Shown: one piece after another, positions 12,501 to 24,500 of the stretch
Numbering within the stretch: position 1 is the first letter of the stretch
Layout: each line of letters begins with the position of its first letter
NCBI GenBank assembly: GCA_035578905.1
Contig: JAQJVL010000749.1
Span: 248,001-312,000, forward strand
DNA: 64,000 bases
Direction: 5' to 3'
Origin: Stictocephala bisonia
Lineage: Eukaryota; Arthropoda; Insecta; Hemiptera; Membracidae
The notes under the pieces: model-generated
The model's database searches: none
What the model saw: the letters and a program-made list of their open reading frames with translations, nothing else
What the model was told of the DNA's origin: nothing
Made by a program: the position numbers and the translations under genes

Positions 12501-15500
12501 ATTATTACATTTATTTATCAACTTCTCATAGTAGTTATTTTTTAAAGTGTCAATGTCGTTTTTAAGTCGTGAACAGAAACTTTTCTTATGTATATTATAT
12601 AAAGATTGCCTATTTTTAATTCTGTTAATAATACTGACAGTAATCCAAGGACTTTTTTCCCTTGCTTTACTTACTCTATTGTCTAAATGTACTATATATG
12701 TATTTCTATTCACAATTTCTGTTAACTTACTACAAAATCTTTCAAAACTTACATCAACATTATTACAGTTATATACATCCATCCAGTTTTCTCTTTCTAA
12801 CTCCTGGTTTATTACTTCATAATTATGTTTTGTAACATCTTTATTAGGCATATCGTCAGTTGGTGAATACTTTTTTAAATCAATATTTAAACCCAAGAGA
12901 GACGGTGGTCAGTAAGACCTATATCAAAAATTGCGCTAGTCGCTTGATTTATATTTTTATATTTAACAAAAGTATGGTCAACACATGTTGAACTGGTGTT
13001 TGTAACTCTAGTAGGATGATTAATAAGAGATAAAAACCCATGCTTATTTAATACGCTATTATATTTAACTACGTGTGGTAAGCTTTTTGAAATATCTATA
13101 TTTATATCTCCTATGTAAATAGTGTTATTTTTAACTTCTGAAAGAATTTTGTCTAATTCATCAATATAAACATTCTCTGAGAATTTATGAAATCTGTATA
13201 AACATAGCAAATTAAAGTTAACCAACCCCAATTTAAAAGTTATATGTAGACAATCAGCTGATATAATATTTGTATCAATTTGAAAATATTTAATGTTATC
13301 TTTAATATAGCACACTACCCCACCTGCTCGAAAATCGTCATTACATTTATTTGCCATCCTGTAGCCAGCAATTTCATATAAATTAACTTCATCTGTGTTA
13401 ACCCATACTTCACTTAACACAATTAGACTTATTTCAGCTTGAATTACATCCAATTCCGCTAAAAATGAATTGAAATTCTTTCTTAAGCTCCTGATATTAG
13501 CATATAATACAGATATGTTTGAATTTTTGTGGGGAGATATAGAAACTTTCATCTAAATGGCCATATACTTTACAACAATACTCCATAAAATAAAATTATC
13601 AACTTAAATCATGTAATATAAAACTAAGAAAATTCCTTCACATAATAGCCAGCAAAATAAAGAAACATAACGATAACAGATATCAACAAATTAACATTGC
13701 TTAAACATTTACTTACATACATTATTTAATTCTTCAATTTTGTTGAATTTGTGACACCTATCTCCCTCACATTTTCGCACATAAAACTTTCCATCACGCA
13801 CCCACACAAACTTTACACCTTTTTCCTTACATTGCTGCTTCAATTGGCCTAAAAACTGTTTGTTCTCTGGCGAGAGATGTTCATTTATATATACTTTGTT
13901 ATTGGGAAAAGCCTTGTTTACCTCATTCGCCATCAGTTGCCTCTTCTTCTTGAAGCTGGTGATCCAAGAGCCTCTCTGGAGTCGTGTATGAAACTGTACT
14001 ACAATAGCAGGTGGTCGTTGTTTGTTGTAGCTGGGAACTCGGTGGGCTGCCATCACTTGGGCTTCCTGCAGCTCCTCCCCAATGGCCTTCCCCACGTCCT
14101 TCAGCAGGGTTGACATGTCCTCCTTGCTTTTTGTTGGTAGTCTGCTTATCTCTATATTAGATTTCCTAGAGTATTGCTCCAACTCCCTCACTCTAGCTCT
14201 TAAATCCGTCACAGATTCCATCAGTTGCTGGTTCTTTAGTTGAAGTTCTTTATTTTCCCTTTTAATGTCAGCATACTCCTTTTTTACTTCAGCCATAAGT
14301 TTGTTAGCAACGTCAACATTGCCAGAAAGGAAATCCATTGAAGTCTTAAACTCATCCAATTGTGTAGCGTGCGATTTCAATTCTTGGAAAACTTCCTTCT
14401 TAAAAGCATCCGATACACCAATCATGAACTCCTTAGTCAGTGCTGTGGAAGAGGAAGAGGTGGATTTCATGCTGCTTACTGAGGATTCCTTTTTAGTAGA
14501 GCATTCCAAACATTTCCAATTTTTTCTGGCCCGCGTCATAACACCGTCAATCTTAACACATTTTAAGTGAAATGTTTGATCGCACACGCCACTACATTTT
14601 ACGAACGATCCCTCCTCGATATATTTATCACCACAAACGCCACATTGAGCCGACATAATTACTTTTTACAATAAATTTTAATCATAGGCACCAGACAGGT
14701 TGATACAGTAAACGACACATCAGCTTGTTATCGCAAGTTTGGCTGCACGATGTTATCAGCTCGAGTGCCAAGACTGGACTGTATTGAAGGAGGAAACATT
14801 TTGAAGTGGTTTGAATGCTAAAAACTGTTAAGCACAGATATTAGTTTAAGTAAATCATATGTTCTAATTCATTGGTGATAAATGTTTTTAAAATCTCACA
14901 GGGATGGTTTGCCCTGGTAATTGAAATTTTTTCCAGAAATTTTAGTAAAATAATTGGGTTTGCAATGTTTTTCACAATTAACATGTCCATCCTAAAATAG
15001 GTCATCTACATTTGTAGTTGTAACTAATGGTGTTTGCAGATGTTCACAGTAAGGAATGTTTGGAATAAAATCATTGTCATCAGGAATCATCGCCCAGATT
15101 GTCAATTCGTCATCTGAGTCAGACATTTTGTCATAGATAAAGTTCTCAAGTTCATAATCTGCAATTAGAAACAATAACTATTTTGTTCTGTCTTGACATA
15201 TGGGATTGAGATGTGCATGTTAAGTAAAAGGGATATAAGTAAGATTCAGGCCACAGAAATGAAGTTTATAAGAACTACGAACCAAAAAACAAGGTTAGAT
15301 AGAATAAGAAATCAAATAAGTAGAGAAAAATCAGGATTGGAGGTAGCTTTGTTGGAATGGATAGGCTGGTCTGTGAGGATGGAAGGGACAAGAACAACAA
15401 GAAAATGCTTCAAGAATTAAATGCTTGGGACACAACTGATAGGAAGGCCAAGAAAAAGATGGTTGGATTCAATCAAAGAAGAATTAAAAGGAAGAGAAGC

Positions 15501-18500
15501 TAACTGGGAAGAAATACACGTGAACCAGTGGTATGCAGACAGGACTAGATGTAGAGGGTTTGTTAATCACACGCAGGAAACTGGAGTTGAAAATGGATGA
15601 TAAATAAATGGTGGTTGAAGAGTATAAAGTACAATTTAGTCTCTGAAATTGCCACCATTTGAAATGCTTAGGATATGACACTAAAATAACAAATAAAATA
15701 ATTATTATGAGACAATTTTTTCCATTTGTATACTATTGTTTTTAAATGTAATGGAGGTAAAGGAAAAGTTTATTTCAGTGTTATACTCAATTCTGTCTTC
15801 ATATGATTAGAATTAATTAGGATAAAGAAGTATATTGGATCATTACATTATGTTTTAGGAATGGAGCAGACATCAATGTGTGCACACAGACAGAGCAGTT
15901 AACTCTCCTTCATCTTGTTTTTCTATTGGGCCGTAAAAGCACAGAGGATACACTCAACACATGCAAGTTACTGTTGGACTCAGGGCTGCGTGACATGATC
16001 AACAGACCGGATTCCCTAGGCAACACACCACTTCATGGTCTCATTGTGAGGTAAGTACAAACGTATTTTATTCCAGTTTCAAAGAATTCTAAACTCCAGG
16101 ATTACATCATGTCATCTATCCATCCCACTTATTGCCACCAATATTGAGAATTCACCAATGTTATGTTATGAATCTATTAATTCAAATCGACACTGGTGGC
16201 GCAGTGCTGTAACCTAGCTACTTGGGGACAAAGTGTTTGGAAGATTGTAGGCGATAGGTTCCATGCTCGGTCCTCTTAATACTGACACGGCGTCTGCTCA
16301 ATGGTTGCCATCGACGTGGACACTACTATAGAAGTCTGGGGTGTCCTTGTTGGATGGTAGTCAAGGTTCAGGTGTTGTGTAGAGAAGAGAACTGAGTGTC
16401 AGACTTGTCAGTTAATTGAAAATCAGACCAACACTACATGGTTGGGATTCCATGTAAAGCTGTAGGTCCCCTAGTTGCTAAGTCAAACTCAGATAGTAAC
16501 AATGACTACACTTGTTCATCTACACTCATCACACTCATTCGCCCTTCATATTCGCCCATATCTCTATGATCGACATCTTAGAAATGAATAATGAATACAG
16601 GTGTTATTCACTCACAATCTGCTGTCGTTTTTAGTTATTTTGACTCATATCTTTTATTTACACCAATAGCTTAAAGTTTGATTTTGTATTTAGAGGCAAT
16701 ATTTTCTTAACTGCTTTCTTTTTACTGTCCATTATAGTATGCTGTTTAGAATAATCAAAAAACACTTATATTTTAATCAAAACTCTTTTTAACAAATTTG
16801 TCATTTATAAAGTTGTTTGATTAATAAAACAAAACTTCAATTAAATATGCTAAATAACAATGTAGGATATATTTTCTCTGTATCTGCAATGCATGCACTT
16901 GATTTTCAATTTTTAACATGAATTTAATGTTTGAATATAGTGAAAAATTGAGGCTTGCAGTGTTACATACTTTGTGTTGCATATCTAAGTTTGAGGCAAC
17001 AATAGTGTAGATAAGGGTGAATATACAAAGTGAATGAGTATGGAGGATGTGAATGAGCATGTATATTCTTCCTCAAAGTAAAAGTCAAATAAGGTCTTAT
17101 TTTACCAGATCAAGTGTTAAAGTGCCCTTTCTAACACCCCGGGGTCCAATGATTGAAGATGACTTCTGAACCACCACCAGTGACCAGGCTGGCAAGCTGC
17201 ATGAAAGGATGGGTTTGCTGACGGGTCATTGTTTATTGTTGCTAGATACTGTTATCTTGGATAATGTCGGAATACTCTGGTCAAGAACACTCTGACAACC
17301 TTAAAGCACTCTTAGAAAGTCTCATTAATTAGTAGCATAAGAATAACTGGAAACTACCAAAAGCCTGTCTGGAACTTTACTCAGTAGTTCCAAAAATGAC
17401 CGTTAGGTCAGTTGGAGATTCAAACTTTTGACTCTGCTTTTCAATGGCTTAACTCCAAATTTGTTTTACTCTATTCGTAATTTAATCAAACACACTCATA
17501 ACATAAAGCTTGGTTGTAACCAGCTACAATTCTGATCAATTATGTTGTAACATATTACGGCTTGAAATTCACAGTACATTTTATATTTGTTCCTGATAAA
17601 AATGAAAATTTCTTTATTTTTCACTTTGCAATTTGCTATAATTTGTCTTTAAAACAAAAGTATAAAATATTTAATTTTACTTAATGAAAACTCATGTATG
17701 TTATTTAATCAATTTTTGTTGCCTTCTGTCCTGTAGGTATGCGTTAGAAGAAGTCCGATATCCTTACGATTCTGACATCCAACCTTGGAACAAATGGGAT
17801 GTTTTGCATATTGTAAGTCTGTAATTATATCTTTGCGAATAAATATAATTTGTGAAATTAAAATTTAAATTACCTTGTTAATAATACTTCCTTAAAGCTT
17901 ATAATATATCATATTGTTTTTTGTCAACTACCATTTATTAATTTTAAATAAAGCTGATATATACAGTATGTATATATATATATATATATTTGGAGGAAGA
18001 TCCAAAAGTCATGTTATATATAAAGTGATCCTCTGTCACACAGCTAAATCTGACTCATCAAGTCTAACTCCAAATAAGTTTTGAACTGAATCACTGACTT
18101 TTTATGTTAGCTAATCCCTCCATAAACAAGCACAGGGGGCAATCTTTAACTATGGTTTGTTTCCGTTGGATAAACTCCCTGCAGGTGGGCAATGTTGTTC
18201 ATGTCCACAGCAAATCTTTAAAATTGTACACACCCTCCTGAGTAGTTCTTTACGAGCAACAAACCTGGTAGCTGGACTGTCATGAATTTGTGATCTCCCA
18301 GCTATGGCAGCTACCACACAAAGTAATATAGCTGTGAGACTGACAGTGCATTTGCTTGATATTGTGAAAATAAAGAATGTCTAGTGACAACGTTTTAAAT
18401 ATGTTTTTTCATCATATTGCATTCATTCATACATGAGATTTTAGTCCAAACCTTTTTTATTTATTATTATTTTTTTTAAATGTCTTCCATCAATTACTCA

Positions 18501-21500
18501 AGATGAACTAGGAGCAGTGTGATATCATATTATCACTCCACCCAGTAACCTTGAAATTTCTGTAATAATGATTTATAGTCTACTTACATCAGTTGTTTAA
18601 CTGTGTTGTTACGCTTTTTTATCAGTGTAGGTTATTTTTGACGTAGTGCTTTATTTTCAACTCATTGATGTAGTTTTTTTTTTAACTCAAGTGTTCTTCT
18701 TTAACTTGAGATACATAGTGTAGCCTACTTTAATTTAGTATTTTTACAGTGTTTTTACATTATTTATTATATCACAATATAATGAGTCAAGAAGTGGCAA
18801 TTGCATTTGTGAATTTGAAAGTTTTGTATGTTATTACTGTTTTTTTATGCTTATCTATTGTAATTAATATGAACAAATGAATTAGAATACCAAGGCCAGT
18901 TAAAAGTATTTTTTTATCCAGATTTCAAACAAGTTGGGAAGAAGTTCTGCAGGAAGGTGTTCAATAATAAAATCATTTCTGTGGATTAAGCTCACTTCTT
19001 AGATAGAATTATATATCTTTGCCTATAGACTTAGGATTAACCTTTTGAACTCCATTTATTTTGCCACACGGTTCCCTGCCAGATCCATATTTTTGTATAC
19101 AGACATACAAATTTGTCGGTAGCGTAGTTGGTTCAATCCCAGCTTCATGTGCTAATGGTTCTCAGTTCGATCCCAATCAGAGTCAATACATTTTGAGAAG
19201 GATCAGCTGATAACCACCGGCTGTTCATTTGTCATTGGGCTATTAATTAATGACACTTTCTAAGGAATAGTCGGCCTTAGTTTGTAACAATGACTACATT
19301 CGCTCATCTACACTCATTCGAACTCCATTCTAACTCATTCGAAATCCATATTCGCCCATATCTTGACGATCGGCGTCTTATGAATAAAGAAATAAATAAA
19401 ATTTAATTTTTTTAAATTTTGCGTGTTTCTTATATATAGTTAAAATGACCTATTATGTAAGCAGGTACCAAATTATTCAGTATAATCGGATGAAAATTTG
19501 TTTGTAATTACTCGGATATAAAAATATAAATATAAAAGATTCCAAAAATTTCTTATATTTTGATTAAGTTTTAGCATGAATTTTTTTTAAATTTGTCAGA
19601 AAAACACTAATTTTGTTTGGTTCTAAAACATTATATTTTCCATATGCTACTTTATAAAACATTACAAAGCGTTTTCACATACCAAATTATTATTTTGTAG
19701 AATACTAAAGTTTCATGTTATGTATAGCACAATTTTTTAACTGCTGCAGTTCTTTTTTTGTAGTCACACTTGACACATATGCAAATAGTACTGATACTGG
19801 TAACAGTACTTTGTTCAAACACAAATGAATATATAAAACCGAAAACAAATATGTATAAAAAATATAATAATAAATAATGAAATGTATGTACAAATAATAG
19901 AAGTATAACTTTTTTATGATACTACTGTGAAGGAACTAAGTATGAAGGAACTACAGTAGAACCTCGATTAACCGGGGGCTCATTAACCGGGGAGCTGATT
20001 AACCGTGGTCCGATCCGGTCGATTTTTTTACGAAGAAAAGATTTTTCCAGTTGGATTTAAGTTTTTGTTACAATAATGTTATGTACAGTACGGTACTTCT
20101 ACTATGGTACGAATAGCCAAGCAAAGCAATACCGAACAGTTGCTATGACAACAAGATGCGCTGTTGTCTCTGCGCAGCCTGCAGTGGGTGAGGGAACGAA
20201 TGACAACAACCTGTTTTCGCGCCATCCATTTTGTGCTGCTATCCGTCTCTCCCTCCACACCCGTCCAATAAATCAGTCAGTGTACGGATGTGTTTAGATT
20301 GTTATGCTAATGAGCTGTCGCGTGCGAATTTGATTAGTTTAGTTTGATCCTTTTTATTTACGATCGTATTTTTTTACTTTGGGTGTAATTTTGTAAAGTG
20401 CGTAAGAATGTCTGGTAACAAGAGGAAACGTGTAGTTTTATCAATTCAACAAAAACTTCAAATTATTGAACATTTGGAAAAGGGGAGGGGTGCGAAACGT
20501 TTGGCCGATTAGTACAATATTAGGGAACAGACTGTTAGGGATTTAAAAAAGAAAAAGATGGATTTGTTAAAGTTTGCAAGTGTTGCAGAGTCATCTTCGG
20601 GATTAATGAAAAGAAAAACAATGAAAAAAGCCACATTCGAAACTTTAGATAAAGCTATGTTGGAGTGGTTTGCGCAAGAACGTGCTTTAGGTAATCCCGT
20701 CAATGGTGTAATTTGTGCCGAAAAGGCCAAGGTTTTTTACGAATCTTTAGGTCTTGAAGGAAAGTTTGACGCGTCTTCTGGGTGGCTCTATCGATTTAAA
20801 CAAAGGCACGGAATTCAGGAACTACACATTCAAGGGGAAGCATTAAGAGGTGATAAGAACGCGGCCGAGAAGTTTGTCGTCGAGATCAATGAGCTTGTGT
20901 CTGCAGAAAACCTTTTGCCTGAACAGATTTTTAATACAGACGAATCTGGCCTCTATTGGAAATGTTTGCCATCGAAAACATTAGCGTTCGTAAAAGAAAA
21001 AAATGCGCCTGGCCATAAAGCCAGTAAGGACAGATTAACCATAATGACCTGCTCCAATGCTTCAGGAACGAAAAAACTTAAGCTCGTAGTCATTGGTAAA
21101 GCCAAAAAACCTAGATCGTTTAAGAGAACAGAGGCAAAAAATTTGCCAGTCCACTACTTCAACCAGAAAAAGGGCTGGATGAACCAAGTTATTTTTCAGG
21201 AATGGTTCTCTAAACATTTTGTTCCCCAAATCCGTGACTACTTAAGGTCACAAAACCTTCCTCAAAAAGCGCTTTTAATCTTGGACAATGCCCCCTCACA
21301 CCCTAGTGAAACAATCTTAAAATCAGATGATGGAAAAATCGTTGTGAAATATCTCCCTCCCAACGTGACAGCACTGATCCAGCCTATGGACCAAGGTGTC
21401 ATCGCTGGAATAAAAAAAGTTTACAGATCTTCAGTTTTGAGAAAACTGATTGAGGAAGAGAACGATCTGAAATCATTTTTTAAAAAATTCACCATACTAG

Positions 21501-24500
21501 ACGCTATTTATGAATGTGCATCTGTTTGGGAAAAAGTAAAAAAAAACACATTGATTAGATCGTGGAAGAAAATATTTCCCGACGATAGTGAGGATTTTAC
21601 GGGGTTTGCTGAAGAAGAAATAACTTCAAATCAATTAGCAAATATGGCGAAGGCAGTGCCAGGTGGCGAAAGCGTGGACACTGAAAACATCGATGAGTGG
21701 TTCCAATGTGACAAAGACTTACCATCGTTTGAAATGTTTAATGACGAAGAGATTGTGAGGCGCGCTATGCGAGAAGTGGAGAGCGAGGAAGAAGGAGACG
21801 AGGAGGAGGGCGAGGAAGGGGAAGGAGAAATGCCAGCTGACACCGAGACCCGTATCGCTCACAGCCACGGCGCTGCACTCAATCACTTGGAATGCCTATT
21901 AGATTACTTGGAGGGTCAAGACGATTCTCTCTTAAGTGACAAGCTATTGTTACGGAAGCTACGGTCATCGATTGCAAGGAAAGAAAGAGGTGCAAAACGG
22001 CAAACAACGATGACCGACTTCTTCAAGCCGTCTGCTAATCAGTAATAACAATGCAGTAACTACTATAAACAGCGTAGTAAATATTTTGTAAATAATTTTC
22101 TTTTGACCAATATTTTAGTTTTATATCGAAAAGACATTCATGGATACTCTTTTACAAGCAGGTAAAATGTACTCTACACTTTAATTAGGCCTAGTCTACC
22201 TATTAAAACATGATTTCTTGCACTAAATTATGCATTTAAGTTTTTTTTCTGTTATCAGCGGCTTAACCGTGATTTCATGTATCCGTGGCCCTTCTCCCCA
22301 CCATTACCCCGGTTAATCGAGGTTCTACTGTACTTTGATTAATAATAGTAACTAACAAAACATAATACAAAAACAAAGTAAATATTGTTTACAAACACAA
22401 CCTAAACGTGCAACAGTGAATGTTCAATGTGAAGACAACAGCTGGAGCTGACTAAGGTTGATTGGTTTTAAAATGAAAAAAAAAATACTACGAAATTCAA
22501 ATCAAACACTGAGTGACTCAAAAGACAAGTAAATACTACCACAGTAACTATAGACACTTTAAACAATATCTGGAACGAACTGGAAATTAAATAAAAGATT
22601 GATAACCGATGTCGGACTGAGTCCGTCTATGGAGTGGAACGGGAAAATAGCGATATCGGACTCAGTTCACCTAGGGAGTGCAAAAGGATAAGTCAAAAGA
22701 GAAAGTAATCTAAAGGTGGGCTCTTCGCCACTAAGTTAATGTAAATGTCTACGATTTGTTAGGTCTCCTAGATGTAGATAGAAGAAGTAAACAAAACTAA
22801 AAATAGATTATAAGAGAACGTATTGGATATTGTTAATATCATAACTATTAGTATTTTTTAGGTATTAAAAAAATAACTGTGGATGTAGATTGTAGAACAT
22901 AGTTTATTTCAACATTTGCCAACCATGATGTACAGAAAGTTGTTAAACCATTGTTTTTATATCATCTATAACATTTCTATTCTTGTAATATATTTAATTA
23001 TTTAAATGAAGCACGCCACGCTCTCTTTCTGTAGTCAAGCAGTGCTATTTTTGCCAAGGTTGATGACCCCGTAAATGCACTATACAACCCATTAACTGTC
23101 ATCTTAAATTACTTTTTCACTTAGTATTTTCACTTGTTCCCAATCTTTATGACAAGTTCTACCACTTATGTATATTTAAAAAACATTTAATTTAAGAAAC
23201 TTGAAATACACAGACAATGTACTTCGTGGGATGTAGGAGCTGGTTTCAATGCATTGGTAGCACAGCTAAAACTCATCTATTGCATGTATCAAGGACTTAT
23301 CGTATTCCAATCGGCACTTAATTTTTGTAATATTAGTTTTCATGTATAGGCTTTCATAGTCATATGTCACACTATATAAATAACATTAAACTTATATTTT
23401 AAATACTAAAAATTTGATGTCATTACTTAACATATTTAACATTGGAGAGCATCTGCAGTTTGGTTGGAGTTTTTTTAACGAGCCATTACAATAACTTTTT
23501 AAAATCTCAGTTAAGCTGCAATGAATCTAATACAACGTAGCTCAAGCCAAAATATTTATTATCATTTTGTATTAGGCTAGATACCTTCTTCGAAATGGAG
23601 CCTCTCCGTCAATAAACCAGCATGGAAACAGTGCACTAGCATGTGTTTTGCGCCACGTCAGAGACTGGGAGTTTCGCTATGAGATGCTCAACATGCTGTT
23701 ACAAGAGGGAGGAGACCCCAACATCGTAGGCCGGGACGGCTCTGTACCGCTCATGGTATGTCTCGTTCCACTCATCAACAAAGATCCACTTCATCACTTA
23801 ACCCACTCCATGAAGGTATGTGGAATCATAATTTGTTTACTAATAGTTTGATGTAGAAATTAAAAAATGAATCTTCTACTGTGTGAAATTTGTATCCAGA
23901 ACTTATAATTAGTACATAAATAAAAATTGAATTTATTTTGTAAAAACATGTCAATCAGATTTAAAATTGTAGTTAAGTGAACCTATTAACTGGCAGTGGT
24001 AACACTCTGTACTAGCGTATAATTTTTAAGGATGATAGAGACTTTCTTTCAAATAACTCTTAACGTCAAAGTTTTAGTATATATTATCTTTTCATCATTT
24101 TCAAAAGAACATTAAATATTCAAAAGTTTACCTGTACTCTACCCAGTTCTTTTTTTGAAATTGTTTTTAATTTTCCTGATACTTAAGTAATACTAATAAG
24201 ATTAGTAATACTAATAAGATAACAATAAAAAATTTCAAAATGTACGAAAGTTGCCAAATCTTATACCAAATTAAAAAATATAATGGTTGAGTACATAAAT
24301 TTTCAATCAAAATACTTACCACAGCAATTTTATATCTATATGCTACCATCAATTTTGAGTAGGTCTACAAGCGACATGAGTGTAAATAACAAGTAACCAA
24401 AATCATAAATACAATTAAAAATATTCTTAGCTTAATTTAATTTGCGACATTATAAGCAAAAGGTATTATTTTGGCGCAACTTACTAGTAAGTGCTGAAGA

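Larger units (their letters stand above)
10450..14790 (-). mobile_element. CR1-like LINE, nearly full length, with PHD-finger ORF1
   Basis: Read on the - strand: 5' UTR (about 14790-14657), ORF1 (14656-13709), endonuclease (13552-12887), RT and C-terminal domain (12896-10706), 3' UTR, then GAATAAA followed by a poly-A tail (the T run at 10450-10472). A PHD finger in ORF1 together with an APE endonuclease and RT in ORF2 is known from CR1-like non-LTR elements. The element lies antisense inside the first visible ASB-like intron. ORF2 is broken by about three small frameshifts, but ORF1 is intact, which points to a fairly young insertion. Target-site duplications could not be defined by eye. Confidence 0.85.
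19041..22687. mobile_element. Possible piggyBac-like element, host to a nested SINE and a Tigger
   Basis: The left end after TTAA (19037-19040) reads CCTTTTGAACTCC. The right end, reverse-complemented, reads CCTTTTGCACTCC and is followed by ATAA, one change from TTAA. Without the inserted Tigger (19954-22330) about 1.27 kb remains. Near the right end, the word CGGACT(G/C)AGT is repeated twice at 22613-22672. No piggyBac transposase was seen. The pairing rests on a 13-bp terminal match plus the target-site type, so it is tentative. Confidence 0.4.

Noticed and set aside
14992..15174. Acidic 60-residue frame (MSDSDDELTIWAMIPDDNDF)
   Set aside because: No recognised domain, splice sites or neighbouring coding pieces. 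It may be a decayed transposase N-terminus, but that cannot be shown.
20076..20297. 73-residue frame upstream of the Tigger transposase
   Set aside because: It lies in the element's 5' non-coding region and has no recognisable features.
23648..23851. Treating the ankyrin frames as separate small genes
   Set aside because: Splice sites and phases join them into one gene; the frame past 23815 is intron read-through.
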